Under the pieces are notes generated by a model. That model ran no database searches. It was not told where the DNA came from and saw nothing but the letters and a program-made list of their open reading frames with translations. Both the position numbers and the translations under genes were made by a program. From positions 26,687,501 through 26,751,500 of the forward strand of contig NC_092580.1 of NCBI RefSeq assembly GCF_037975245.1: DNA of 64,000 bases, in the 5' to 3' direction. This DNA is from Apostichopus japonicus (taxonomy: Eukaryota; Echinodermata; Holothuroidea; Aspidochirotida; Stichopodidae). Every line of letters starts with the position of its first letter. Positions within the stretch are counted from its first letter, which is position 1. Below are positions 24,641-37,555 of the stretch, one piece after another.

Positions 24641-27280
24641 CATTTCTTAAAGTATGTTCAGTTTTATGAGCAGATCACCTGGTCACCATGTATATTATCC
24701 GTTATTAGCTTTATGTATTCTGCCATAAACTTTCATTTCGGATTGGTACTACCATCTAGAAAGAACCAAACTTTGCCATTAGCCTACTAATTGCATTTGC
24801 ATTCCAACAGATCTTTCCAGACAATACTCTGCCTTGTACTTCGGACCTTCATGTACCATGGATACCGTGGCTTGTAAAATGCAGATAAGAGAACCTCTAC
24901 GGCACAAGTTTTACAACTGCATACCTTTCAGAATGTAGTTTAGTAGACATCTATTCAAACTTTTCTTCATTTCTATATGGCGTGCAAACATCCAATAAAA
25001 TGTGCTCAACATTTTCCTTTTGTATATACTCTTAAAACGTTGGTCGAATGGTTTATATATGGTCGGAAGAGTGGATGCATTGTCCACTTAGTTCTTATTT
25101 TTTTTTCCTACAAACCATGTGAAAATTGTCCAAATTCGACGTTTTCTTCTTGTAGAAATCTGGTTTTCAAATCAACCAGTTTCTCGCCAAAAACACCGTT
25201 TGATGAACGCAGGCAAATAGGCAAACCGAGGGAATTGAAGTTAGCACTCCAATTACCGCAGCAAAAACAATTTGGTGTGTACCCGCACAGATGATTGCCT
25301 ATTATATATTACGCACGAATCGCGAACGTACGTATTCAGCCTACCATGCGCAGTTGGTGTGTAAATAGCGTTGCACATAATACACTCTTTTACTCAAACC
25401 ACAGTTTAGAACCGTTCTTCAAAATCGCTGAAATAAACTTCATGGATTAAAGTAAAAGGAAGCTTGAAAAGTATTTGGAACATCGAAAGATAAAACTTGG
25501 CGGAATCGATGTCAGAGCAGAATGTAGTACCGAGAAGCTTAGGCTTCGCAGAACTGTCCGATTGTAAGCGTTAGAACTGGACAGCGCGATGTATAAACAG
25601 CGGAGAGTCTGCTGTTCAGACTTATCTCTTGTTACAAAAATATCACGAAATCACCGATGCAATACATATATGACGGCTCAGCGTACTTTTGAAAACATAT
25701 ATAATTAATGAGATATTTCACCGAAAGTAATGGAAGAACTTAATCTCTATTCAAACGCGTTTTTTTTTATAACTGCAGGAACTTTATGAAGCGTAGGAAA
25801 TGTCGCAATCTGCATTTTTCAAAATTATTCATATTAACAGCCAGTGCATTCAGATTAAAACGCATATGCACGTTATCTCTGGAAAAATAAAGTCTTTTAC
25901 CTTATCAAGTATGCAGAACCATCGTACCTGCTGCTTTAGACCTACATGTACACATGTACGTATAAGATTGACTAACACGAGGACTTTTATTAATAGGTAC
26001 GCCGTTTCATGATACGGAAGAACCCACGTGTTCCATGAACTAAAAGATGGCTTTAAAAGTCCAACAAATATATAAATTGATTTGATATATTTGTCAGTGA
26101 ATTTAGTTCGAAAGGTGTACAATTGAACTTTCATAAACAAACCAGTCAGCTAATCTCATTTATTTCATCAACAAGGAACGTTGCAAATAAAGATGTTGCC
26201 GCGCGCATAGCACTTACTTGTCATGTTGGAGCACCGTTAACCTCCAAAAAATTGTTTCACCTTAGAGAAACATTGGTGTGTTGATATAAGATGAATGGGG
26301 CATGTTGGAACGTTAAGCTGAGGATTTTATACATTTAGACAAGGAATAATTGGATTTTCCCATAAGGACCCAGGACGCCCATTTATAAAGGTTCATGTGC
26401 CAACCTAAATTAGTCACCTCTTCCCAACCTTGAAATCTTGCATGTACATGTCACTGTTATTTTTACTCAGTATGTGTTTAGAGATTTATGTTTCATGTTT
26501 AAAGTCTTAACTATTCTCATTGGTTTTCCAAATTTGAGAGGAAACATAAATCTGTTAATATTGTTTTAATATAGGCCTACGCTTTTCCTCATTTTCCATG
26601 ATGAAGGAATTGAACAGTTAATAAACTCACTGTTGAATATACTTCGAGTTTTGCCTGTTATCAGTTTCCATTGTATGCTTCGAGACTGCATGGTCCCACA
26701 TTACGACTTTTGTTAATATCATTTAGTTGAGCCTCTGTTGAGGATCCTATGCCAGGGGACTTTAAGCGTTCTACTCATTTTGAAACTTTGTGTTTTCCAC
26801 GAGGCTTAAACTTATCATTATAGCTATAAGAACATGAATACGTTCAATCCCCGTAATTGTGTTAACTTAATGAAGTAATACCTATATCTTAATTTTATCG
26901 TATGTATTGTTTAATATAAAAACACTTCATAGAAATTTGTCTAGAATTAATTAGCACCCGTTCGGCTGCAACTGTCATATAACTATAATAAAATATAAAC
27001 ACTCTTTGGAGTGTTAATCCAAGGCAGTTTTACGGGCCCTAGTATACACATATTACAAATGAAACAAACTTTCAGTCTCAACTTAAAACTGTTTTATACA
27101 TCTTCTCACTGCTGCATGTCTACGGTTTACATGTACTTTGATGCTTACAGTCTTTTAGAGCGGAATGAATAACTGACCTGCACAATCATATGCAAGTATA
27201 CATGGATTGATCCTTGTTTAAAGCATCATCCAATCAGATAATGTCAAGTTCACAGATATGCTCATAAACACTATACTTCT
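24641..27280. repeat. Duplicated middle segment, copy 2
   Basis: Homologous to 8460-10400 and 10530-10830. It carries an extra piece of about 1 kb (roughly 25065-26050) absent from the first copy, and lacks the LINE found at 9245-9834. The extra piece has no recognisable termini or coding sequence. Confidence 0.7.
24821..24888 (+). other. Candidate phase-1 terminal exon, copy 2 (weak)
   Basis: Paralog of 8636-8703 with the same TCTTTCCAG acceptor, length and stop codon. Three residues differ. Function unknown. Confidence 0.15.
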
Positions 27281-27289
27281 CACGCTCAT

Positions 27290-30120
27290 TTGAAAATCCG
27301 CCCTTTAGTGGTACGGACATAAAGATTTTTGCTGCCTCGGGCATTCTTGCGGTATTCGCGGGAAATTTGATCTTCCGTAGCTATTGCCTATGCTTCATTC
27401 CTTTTCTATCCGACAGACGAAACTCGATTTTGGTATTTAGGATGCCAAAAGTTGAAATGCTCGAACGATTTAGTACGAAATTGCACCTTTAAAACTAAAA
27501 AATAGTCGTCTATAAAGCATTTTTCACGGAAACTTGTAATCCGGTTTACAATTCAAAACAGATATTCTTCACGGCAAACTTCCTCCCCATCTTTATTTTG
27601 GCTTGAATCTCGTCCGTTTCAACTTGGACTGTACCATTATCTTTTGGTGTTGAGAATATACATTGTTATTAATTGAAATATGACAAAGCCGTTGAAGAGA
27701 TTGATATGATTCTAAGCTCCCCATTTTTAATTATTAATAATGATTTATAAGTGATTTACATTAATTTATGTAATGATTTAAACGCATTACAGTTATAAAA
27801 AGGATTATCTAAAAACCACTCTCCCCCATCGTTTATCAACATCGAACATGTTACATCATATTGTACAGAACTTTCGTACGTCAGCTGGGAAAATCTATAG
27901 AGCTAACTTGCGTTAGCAGAAATAGTGGAACCCATACCTATCCATGAACCATACTGTGCAACGATATACCCCTATCGTGATTTGCGAAGTGTGGCTCAAA
28001 GGCGAAAACTTCTATCATTTAATATATAGCATAAGTTGATGCTTGATGTTGCATTTTTTCCTAAATTATCATAATAGGCTAGTTGTAGAGAAACTTTGCT
28101 TGAACTAAGTCACTAGTAATATTATAGCATCAGCCATAGATTTAATAAAATGATCTATTTCATGCTACAATAAGAGGGTTTGCTTGCTTAAATGATCCTA
28201 TTATTATATACAGCAACAATCATTTTATCCATACATCGCCCATCATGCTTTTTTTCTTTAGGCCATCATCCCAGATATTCAATCTCACCATGACTGTACT
28301 GTAATAATGTCAAATAAATATGTAGAAATCAGCAATTGATTTTACCAAACAATTATTCTTTGTTAGTAAGTGGGTTCACTGGATTTTTAAATACCAGCTT
28401 GGGGAGGGGTATTGTTGCTTCTAGAAGGAGTGCTTTTTTTTTCTTCAAATTATTTACTATTGTCTCCTAGGAAGCTTGTAGAAGTCGATTACAAAAGCAC
28501 ATCTGGTCTTTGTTTGAGTAGGAGAAGGGAGACAATGGAAAAAATTCAAAGGGCCTGTGACTGGAAATGTCATGTGAAAGGTCAAAAATTATTTATATAT
28601 ACACAATTAATAAGTCCCACATCAAAACATGGGGGTTGGGGGGGGGGGAGCAGAACAATGTCAGGCTCTAACCAGTAGTATGTGATGAACCTTAACAGTG
28701 TCATTATTTCCCTCTTACATGCAGTCAGGGTGGGGTGGAGAGGGACACTGTTTGGTGCAGGCAAAATAATGAAAAGCACAAAGAAAAGTATAACAAACAA
28801 GATTTTATCATTGTTATGTTCTTTTTATTGTGTCCTGTCACAGTGAACAGCAGAAGAAGGCAAGGTATAAAGGTTTTCAGCATAAACATCAAGCTTCCTT
28901 TGGGTAGGATTTGTTCATGGGAGGGGCACAACTTTTATTATGGGGGGGGGTCTGATTGTCTCTAGCGTTGCTTTGAAAGATCACAGATGGCATCATTGAC
29001 ATCTTTTGTAGCGCTTTTTAAACTTTCCATTTGATAGGTCACTGGAACTCAAATTGTTGCTCTGTGTGAGAGCCTCTAGATGTAAACACATTCACTGCAC
29101 TTATGTACAGTAAATACCAAAATTCCTGAATTGTTCTGAAATGGATTTTACACGATTTTGGGAAATCTATGTTTAACAATGACAACTACTAAAAACTGCA
29201 TATTATAGGCTCACAGAGTAAACAATATTCACTAGCAGCATTGTTCAGAAATATACTTTCACCTTTTGTTATGATTTCATGTATTGATTCTGACAAGAAT
29301 ATTCAAATGAAAAAAAAAATCCAGTCCATTTAATAATATCATGTTGTTCACATGGATTTGAAATCACATTCTACTGACATCAGATGACCATTGCCTTGTT
29401 AACACAACTGCAGAGAATGAGTAATTTCTGTGAGGAAAAACCTGTACAGCTTATTAAAAAAAAGAGAAAGACAAGTCACACACTTACCTGAAGAGAAAAT
29501 TTCCACAGCAAGGAACCAAGTTCATTACAATCTTCTCCATGTTGGAGAAAGACTGTTGATTAAGTGCATGAAATGTGTACCTTCTTTTGCTTTAATCGAT
29601 CCCAAATGTTGCCACCGCTTGCAATAGACCAATTAGCAAAGACTATTGAGACGTGACAATTAATACTCACATCGGCAGCTGATGACCAAAATTATTGTCT
29701 TCTTGTGCTCAGCATATAGATATGGTTTGCAAGGTTCTCACATTCTGACTACACATGACCTTTGACCACCAAAAACAATAAGTCTCTTGATTCTTGAACT
29801 CAACGTGTCACAACAACGTTTTTAATATGAAATTGGTCCAAGCTTCCTTTCTTGAGATATCAAGTTTAAAAGCAAGGCATTACAAACACATCACTCATCC
29901 ACCTGCATGACTACAAATTATCATTGGAACCAAAAACTGATATTTCTATCAATACAGAAAATATCTGAAGAACATTTCAACAACTGAGGCAGCTTTTAAT
30001 TTAATTTTTAGGGGGAGAAAAGGATAGATGATTTGAAAGGAAACTGCACAACAAGAAAATGTAATATATTGACATGTTTACCTTCAATGTGAAAAAAGGG
30101 CAACATACTGTGCAAAATCT
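27290..30120. other. Low-repeat region, possible host gene territory
   Basis: The duplicon homology ends at about 27280. Nothing here recurs elsewhere in the window apart from G-rich tracts (28631-28650, 28940-28950). A candidate minus-strand start exon lies at 29488-29540. No recognised protein family. Confidence 0.4.
29488..29540 (-). CDS. Candidate first coding exon, unknown gene (weak)
   Basis: The minus strand reads MEKIVMNLVPCCGNFLF and meets a consensus donor (CAG then GTAAGTGTG). No downstream exon could be matched. The strength of the donor and the low-repeat context are the only support. Confidence 0.2.
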
Positions 30121-30443
30121 ACACAATGATACAATATTTCAGCCATTGACTGCAAAATGAAAAGCATGTGGCTAAGCTTGAAGCCTAACTAGACCGTATG
30201 TGCTACCTTCACACTCTCACGAATAAGTCACCTGATATTGCACACCACATTAAAATGTCCTATGCTATTCTTTGTGTAGGCCTGCTGACATTTGTACCAT
30301 TTGATGAACCTACTGTACAATAGCCAGTTCTGGGTTGGGGGGGGGGGGAATGGGTGGTTTATTGCTTACTCTACACACTAGTAATATCTTGAAATATACT
30401 AACACTCTCATAACTAAGAGAAACCTATATTGTATCATATACA
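30121..30443. repeat. Diverged flank of the 197-bp array
   Basis: Around 30150-30225 a degenerate version of the array unit is visible (AAGCATGTGGCTAAGCTTGA and CCTTCACACTCTCAC). A G run at 30339-30349 follows. Confidence 0.5.
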
Positions 30444-31510
30444 TATCATATACAGTATAGTCTACTGATCTATTAGATATATTCCCCCAGTGTAGACCTC
30501 AAGTATTGCAAAGTATTATTAAGCCACTAACAGAAACAGTAAAGAGTATGTGGCAAAGCTTCACACCAAGCAATATGGTGTGTGCTGCCTTCACACTCTC
30601 ACTTATTCCAGTTGCATGACAATACCTTAGGCCAATTGCCTATCATATACAGTATAGTCTACTGATCTATTAGATATATGCCCCCAGTGTAGACCTTAGG
30701 TATTACAAAGTTTTATTAAGCCACTAACAGAAACAGTAAAGAGTATGTGGCAAAGCTTCACACCAAGCAATATGGTGTGTGCTGCCTTCACACTCTCACT
30801 TATTCCAGTTGCATGACAATACCTTAGGCCAATTGCCTATCATATACAGTATAGTCTACTGATCTATTAGATATATGCCCCCAGTGTAGATCTCAAGTAT
30901 GCAAAGTATTATTAAGCCACTAACAGAAACAGTAAAGAGTATGTGGCAAAGCTTCACACCAAGCAATATGGTGTGTGCTGCCTTCACACTCTCACTTATT
31001 CCAGTTGCATGACAATACCTTAGGCCAATTGCCTATCATATACAGTATAGTCTACTGATCTATTAGATATATTCCCCCAGTGTAGACCTTAGGTATTACA
31101 AAGTATTATTAAGCCACTAACAGAAACAGTAAAGAGTATGTGGCAAAGCTTCACACCAAGCAATATGGTGTGTGCTGCCTTCACACTCTCACTTATTCCA
31201 GTTGCATGACAATACCTTAGGCCAATTGCCTATCATATACAGTATAGTCTACTGATCTATTAGATATATGCCCCCAGTGTAGACCTTAGGTATTACAAAG
31301 TATTATTAAGCCACTAACAGAAACAGTAAAGAGTATGTGGCAAAGCTTCACACCAAGCAATATGGTGTGTGCTGCCTTCACACTCTCACTTAGTTATTCC
31401 AGTTGCATGACAATACCTTAGGCCAATTGCCTATCATATACAGTATAGTCTAATGATCTATTAGATATATTCCCCCAGTGTAAACCTTAAGTATTACAAT
31501 GTGGTTTGTG
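30444..31510. repeat. Tandem array, ~197-bp unit, about 5.4 copies
   Basis: Unit starts (TATCATATACAGTATAG) fall at 30444, 30641, 30838, 31034, 31231 and 31432, giving periods of 197, 197, 196, 197 and 201 bp; the last carries a 4-bp TTAG insertion. Units are nearly identical except for variants such as GATATATT/GATATATG and GACCTTAGG/GACCTCAAG. The homogeneity implies recent amplification or gene conversion. It has no coding frame. Confidence 0.95.
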
Positions 31511-32031
31511 CTGCCTCAAAGCTCTCACTCCTTATGCAAACGACATTTGAATTTTATATTAGACTATTTATTGGATAGTCCTGCCAATAGTTGTATAATC
31601 CAATAACATTAAAGCAGCCTAGTCTTAGGGTATTTAAACTTAAGAGGAAAGGAAGGTGTTGGTGGTTGACTGCTGGCAAATAAAATAAAGCCATGATCCT
31701 CACACTGCACGAGATGGTAGGTACTATCTTCATTGTCTCAATAAAATGGGTCACATAAAAATGAAAATATTAGTTTCCTCGACTCCATAAACCCATCCAA
31801 AAGTTTATCCTCAATGTTGTTTTGTTTTTTAATATTACATCTGCACCTTGTATTTGAAGGAGTGCCATCACCTGTACTATTGTCAGGCAGTTTATGCGCT
31901 GGTAGTTGAAGCCTTCCAACCACTTTGTTGGCCTTTCAAGCTCTGGCTACTACCGGGAAATGGAGAACGACAGGACATTCTTCCACGTAGTTTTCTGCCA
32001 TCCATGACAGAACTTTTCTGTCACAACTCAC
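31511..32031. other. Unassigned sequence next to a candidate exon
   Basis: A minus-strand frame (31738-31923) follows a possible acceptor (AATAGTACAG at about 31875), but its composition is not convincing. No family recognised. Confidence 0.35.
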
Positions 32032-32131
32032 TTCTTCAGAAGCGGAGCGTCTACTTTGTTTCTTGATTTGCTTAGCTTTGCTCCTTGTTTACTTTCTCCT
32101 TCTCTATTCTTCTCAAGGCCAACAGTTAGTT
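32032..32131 (-). CDS. Candidate internal exon, Lys-rich, unknown gene (weak)
   Basis: A good acceptor (GTTTTTCTTGTAG) and donor (GTGAGTTG) bracket 100 nt with one open frame, reading LTVGLEKNREGESKQGAKLS and then KSRNKVDAPLLK. The charged composition resembles a disordered nuclear protein segment. No neighbouring exon is certain. Confidence 0.3.
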
Positions 32132-32895
32132 CTACAAGAAAAACAAGCAATAAATGAACAGTGTGTAAAGATCATAATCTGTGACTTGGCTTTTAGTTTC
32201 AAAGTTTTCTTTTGTATGGGCCCAATTCAATTAGGTTGGTAGGGGTGGGGTTGTAATGATTTGCCTGAAGATTTTGTGGTACTCAACTGTGCCAACTGTG
32301 TAGTTCTCAACTGTGCCATGTGAAAAGTAAAAGTCAATATGGTGTCTCATTAATAAATGGGTTCTATTTGACCTTACCAGAGATAACAATACATTGCCCA
32401 TGTTTTCATTGAAATATCCCCCCCCCCCCCCTTTGCAATCCACCTGTCCTGCTGCACCTATGGTCACAAGATACAATCCTTTTTCAAAAGTGGAGAATGG
32501 AGAGGTGGGGTGTGCGACGTCATGCATTAATTGAAAGGGATTTGAGCCCAAAATTTAAAATTATACACGCTACAATAGAGTACAGTGGTAGTCACAAGCC
32601 TCCTCCTCCTCCTGTAAATTAATCATTTAGCTCATTTGTCAAACACTTGTTGGTGGCTGTTTACACTTGAGAATTGTGCCCCTTGCCATAAAGCGAGAGA
32701 TCTTGGTATTTTGTTATTAAACAGAACAATTAGTTTATCTGCAATGTGGCAGGCAGTACCACCAGAATATACAGTAGGGACTTCAGAACAACTACTAATT
32801 ATCGTTAGGTAAAAAATATGTCAGCCCAACTTAAACTCTTATGATAAGCAAAGTGCTTTTTCCTGTAGGTCTATACAAACGGTCTTACAAGCCAT
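32132..32895. other. No gene recognised
   Basis: Contains a C run (32417-32430) and a short CTC repeat (about 32600). Nothing else supportable. Confidence 0.45.
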
Positions 32896-33220
32896 CCCAG
32901 CCAGCATGCCCAGCTGGGGCCCAATTGGGTTTCACTCGGTTGAATTGGGCCTGGTTGGGCCAGGGCCAGCCCACTCAGTGCCCATTCGGGCACAATACAG
33001 TTTGGCCCTTCTGGTTAACATACTTCAAAACATTATTGAGATGTTCAACACATACTTGTTTTTTTGCTTTGGAAAGCTTAGGTTCTTCCTTAGGCCACCA
33101 ATCCTTGACAACAGTTAATTCATTAACGTAGTGGCCCAATTGGGACAGACTCGGTTTTTGATCAGGTTGGCCCTCATGTATGGCCCACTTCGGGCCCATT
33201 CGGGAGCAAGACGGTTTCAC

Positions 33221-33475
33221 CAGGGGCTTTCTGTGACTGCGTCGAGTGGGGGGGGGGGGTGTACGGACCCAAATTTACCGACCAAAATTGATTGTTAGCA
33301 ATCTCGCTCGAGAAAATGAGGTTAGTCTGCGAAAAATATGTTAAATTGGTAAGATTGTTAGCCGAAAAAACTGACAAGAAAAGAAAAAGAAAAGAAAGAA
33401 GGTCATCAGTATATTTGATTTTACCGAGGAACTCACGAACACCCCCCACACCCCCCCCCCGTAGGTACGCCCCTG
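33221..33475. mobile_element. hAT-type MITE (255 bp) with perfect 8-bp TSD
   Basis: Starts CAGGGGCTTTCTGTG and ends TACGCCCCTG. It is flanked by GGTTTCAC at 33213-33220 and again at 33476-33483. It contains long G and C runs at its ends and no coding capacity. It is inserted within the left subterminal array of the 5.4 kb element, so it is younger. Confidence 0.9.
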
Positions 33476-34613
33476 GGTTTCACTCTTTCGGCTGACCTAC
33501 TTCAATGTATATATCTCATTTCCACACTGCACTATCGTTATGACAAAGCCAACTGGCAACAGATTCCCGAATTAGGCGCGTTTTTTTGCCACCAATACGT
33601 ATCGCGCTCCATATGCCCTCACGTGATCATTCTACGGCAATAAAGCTAAAGAAATGACCGAGAACGCTTTCCGAAATCCGATATGATTCAACGAAATCCA
33701 TCGAAATAATTCACAATTGATCATTCAATCATTCACTCGAAAGGAGTTGGTACTCGGTGAGTATTTTGGAACAATTTTTTTTTCTGTGAGGGTGTGACTC
33801 ATTTGGGTGAATTTGTAGCAAGTTTTATTTCCTTGCACCCTCATCTCCGGAAGTGTAAACTTTCTGTGACGGGTTTCCTCGTTTGGAAAATACTCTAAGG
33901 GACTCACCAGAGGAATACATGCGTCATCTTAGCTTGGGACCTCCGCGACATGTGGATTATTACTATTACGAGTACCAGCTGACCTTTATTAATATACTTA
34001 ATTACAGCTCTACACGCATATCTTTACCTCGGGAACTTCAACCCTTAATATCTATATTTGTTCGGACATTGCCCGCTCGTGTAATTTACTGCTCCGCGAG
34101 CTCTTGGCCTAACGATCACCTCCTGTCCGCGTCGCAGGTGATTATTGTTTATCAGCGTAGCCTAGCGTGGTTGCTGTTCATAGGATGGTAAGCCTAGGCA
34201 CCCTTTAGTCTGCTACTACTTCGCGCCACCTTCTGGAAGTTCCAACCACGGCTTGGCGTAAAGATTCTCACGCCACCGATCTAAGCTTGGACTGAGCGAC
34301 GGTGCAATGTGTGTATTTTCGTGTATTGGAGGACCGACCACTTTTCATTTAATTTTACTAGACGGACTGATCCAAATTATTAGATCAGAGGTTTGTTTTA
34401 CAATACCCTTAATCTAGTATAAGTTATAGCATTATCAGGCAACTAGCCTAGACCTAATGGCATGTCATTTCGTGTATTACTCGCGACAGCGTATCCTTAC
34501 GGTCTACATAGACTCAGACTTTTACAGTTGCAGAGCAATCGCGGTTGGTGTATTATTATAAACTTTTCATAGATAAGTCTCCTTGTTCGTTTTCATATAC
34601 ACCTGTCTCGTAG

Positions 34614-35141
34614 TGGATCAACACGCATTAATTTTCTCTTTGTAACCGATTCAACGGCATATTCTTTCGATCACTATCGTAGGCCTGAAGGACCTGTACG
34701 TAGCATAGACTTTGTAATTAGAAGAGGAGCCACTGTTGCAGACTTGCTTCTGTATACCATAGATAAGCTACGTCACTATCCTACCAACGACTGGGTCATT
34801 CTTCGCTGTGCTGCAGGCATTTAACAACCTTACGGAATTCGCCAGCAATTCTTCAGGTCACAGAGTTCTCCGTCGATCTCCAGTTACTGCTCCTTGGCTA
34901 ATCTCACGTCTCCAACATTTTAAGGACGCTGTTCAACGAGAGCACCCACCCATTATTGTTGCCTTTATTTCTATTCCTACAGCCTCCTTTGTTAAGTTCC
35001 GGGAAAGTAGGCAGCTGTTTTCGCCAATACTCACTACTGAACAACTCAAGGCCTGTCAACACGATCTCGACAATCAATTGGACGCAGTCAACCTATTCAT
35101 CCGTTGTTTCAATCATCAACCGCAAGACAATTTCAACATTC
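34614..35141 (+). pseudogene. SGNH-hydrolase-like domain exon with a frameshift
   Basis: A strong acceptor (CACCTGTCTCGTAG) precedes a frame reading INFLFVTDSTAYSFDHYRR, then VIRRGATVADLLLYTIDKLR and DWVILRCAAGI. At about 34820 one extra T shifts the frame, after which NNLTEFASNSSGHRVLRR, PIIVAFISIPTASFVKFRES and LDNQLDAVNLFIRCFN follow to a possible donor (GTAAATATG). The order matches SGNH folds: a D-S block after a hydrophobic strand, a GATVADL loop, a strand plus AGINNLT (block III, G-x-N), then a strand with IP. The usual GDS motif is TDS here. The C-terminal D-x-H block was not found. It may be a domesticated or transposon-borne esterase-like protein; the family call is by motif order only. 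Confidence 0.5.
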
Positions 35142-36089
35142 GTAAATATGTATTTTTCATGTTCAAACTTTTTTTACATTTTTGTAGATTAAAGGGGGCA
35201 TTTATTCAAACTGTAGTTCACCTATCTGATACTTAGAGCATTGAAAATCATATCGGTAGCCCTATTTCCATATTCATAGCATGTTCAGTTACCAAGATAT
35301 GACTGTTTGCAGTTTGTTATTTAATAGGAGTAGAATGGCCACACCATATTTTTCATGTCAATACCTGGCTATTACTAAAAGTATTATATTTCCCTTTGAA
35401 ATATATATAATATGTTTCCACACATTCCTTACATGTGAAATAAATAATTTTGTGTAAACATCATCTAAATCCCAAGTGCTGACATAACATGTTAACATTT
35501 TAGAACGGATAGGGTTATAACTTCCATGTTTATATGACTATGAATAACAATTTAAAACACAGGAATTGCTACAAACCTAAGGAACTGATGTCATCAAATA
35601 TTAGTGTTGCCGTTCTATTTGATTTCTTAGGAATTTTCCAAATGCTCATATTCTGTCGCACTCAATTTTTCCAACTGTCGCACTCTAATTTTCACATATT
35701 CTTGTAATTTGTGAGTGTCCTAAAAGTTTCGGTCAAAATTGACCTTTAATCAGTCATATTTACCACGTTTTCCTTGTCATATTGAGAAATTGTATCTCGC
35801 GATCCTTATACTCCACCATAACAAAACTTTGTATGATTTTGAATATTCTAAAAGAAATGCCTAGAACTACTGTACAACGTTCAGCTTCAATTTGGTTAAT
35901 TTACGTATTAATTTTGCTATTAGGTGGGTTCACCCTGTTCACTAGCTTACATTGGCACTATGGTATGTACAATTGAAACACTCAATGCTAATCTATGGAA
36001 GCTTAAAAGTGCCATCAACATAAGAAAAACTTTGCCCCATAAATTGACATTTTTCAGTCTATTGTTTAGATAGCAAAATAAAATCTTAT

Positions 36090-36430
36090 CAAATATCAGA
36101 AAATGTTGGATTGCTCAGTTTCTTTAACTGAGCAATTGAAAAATTTTCTGAAAAACGTTTAATTGAAAACTAATCATATCTCGTCAATTGGACATTTTTC
36201 TGCAAAATGTTTAATTGACAACTTATCATATCTCGTCAATTGGAAATGTTGCTGCGAAATGTTCAATTGTTCACTTCATTCCATCTGAGCAATTGAAATA
36301 TTTTCTGCACAATGTTTAATTAACAACTTATGGTATCTCATCAACTCAACATAAACATTTTTCTGCAAAATGTTTAATTGTTCATTTCATTTCAAATTCT
36401 CAGCTGGAATGAAGTGAACAATTGAAATTG
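36090..36430. repeat. Minisatellite of ~58-bp units
   Basis: Four to five degenerate units sharing TTTTCTGCAAAATGTTTAAT and ATCTCGTCAATTGG, ending at a C run (36452-36470). Confidence 0.75.
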
Positions 36431-36649
36431 TTTCATGTGAGTGATAAATAGCCCCCCCCCCCCCCCCCCAGGAAAATAATATTAAGCGTGTTAGTAAAAA
36501 GCACTGTATTTTTTGGTAATTCACTATGTCGTCGCATATAATTTGTTGAAAAAAAAAGTTTTCCCTTTCGTTACATTAACATAGCTTTTGTAGTCAGTAG
36601 TCTATGTAGCCTTCAAGCAGATAACTATACTCAGTTGCTTACTGTGTAG

Positions 36650-36840
36650 TGAGGGCCAGTGGTACAGATGTATCGAAAAATAATTCCGCATAATTCCACA
36701 TGGTAATGTTGATGAGTAGTACGGGGGGGGGGGGGGGGTACAAGGCAGCAGTTGGAATTTTCTGGCTCCAAAATCCATCCAGTTGGAATTTCAGCCACTA
36801 CACCCCCCCCCCCCCCCATCATCAGGCCTTAGCTACGTCC
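36650..36840. mobile_element. Probable MITE (191 bp) with 8-bp TSD
   Basis: CTGTGTAG lies at 36642-36649 and again at 36841-36848. The interior begins TGAGGGCCAGTGG and ends AGCTACGTCC, with G and C runs near the ends. Its termini match each other poorly, so assignment to hAT rests on the 8-bp duplication and on resemblance to other G-run elements here. Confidence 0.6.
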
Positions 36841-37555
36841 CTGTGTAGAGATGGGATGGATAGCTACTGGCATGATTTTTAAAGCTTGATAACATACATA
36901 AATCACATTTTGAGTACACTTGCCCTTTAATGTGAATTTTTATGCTTAGTACTAAACCATTCCATTCTTTTTCATAGTGTCGTATCTACATTAAACGATT
37001 ATACACCTTAATTCTTGCTCATCAATGTTCTTTATTCTAGAGTACATCCATCCATTTATATTTTTGTGTTTTCCAGATTTACTGTAGCAATATTTTTTAT
37101 TACCTATGTCATTATCTTGTCATAAAACATAGAAGATGTTTATTCTCACCTTGCCAGAAAATGTAAAAGTTCCGCTTTCGGTCACGATTTTAAATGAGTT
37201 CATGTTTTTATTATTCCATTTGATCTAGAGGATACATACTGTTGGCCCTGAGCAACATTAGCATTGCATTTGCAATGCAAAAGTATGTGCAATATATAGC
37301 ATCTTGCCCTCATCGTTAACATTTGCAGGGTTTGCCTGGACATTCTATTCTTTCTCCAAATGCCAAAATGCTCCCTCCAATTAGGATGCATATAGTTTCA
37401 GTTCTGAGAGTTTCATATTTTTTCTTTAAATTAAAATGTAATTATGGAGTTTATGAATTATTGTTTAGTTTTCATTGTTGTCTTCTTGAAAAATATATTT
37501 CAATGAATGTACACATGAATACATTTGTTTTTATTTGGATTTGTTTCTGAGGCAA

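Noticed and set aside
30444-31510. CRISPR-like regular repeat
   Set aside because: Units are contiguous ~197-bp tandem repeats without distinct spacers, in animal DNA.
33883-34191. 102-residue plus-strand frame upstream of the SGNH-like exon
   Set aside because: No recognisable motif and no firm splice sites, so it was not called as an exon, though it could belong to the same decayed gene.
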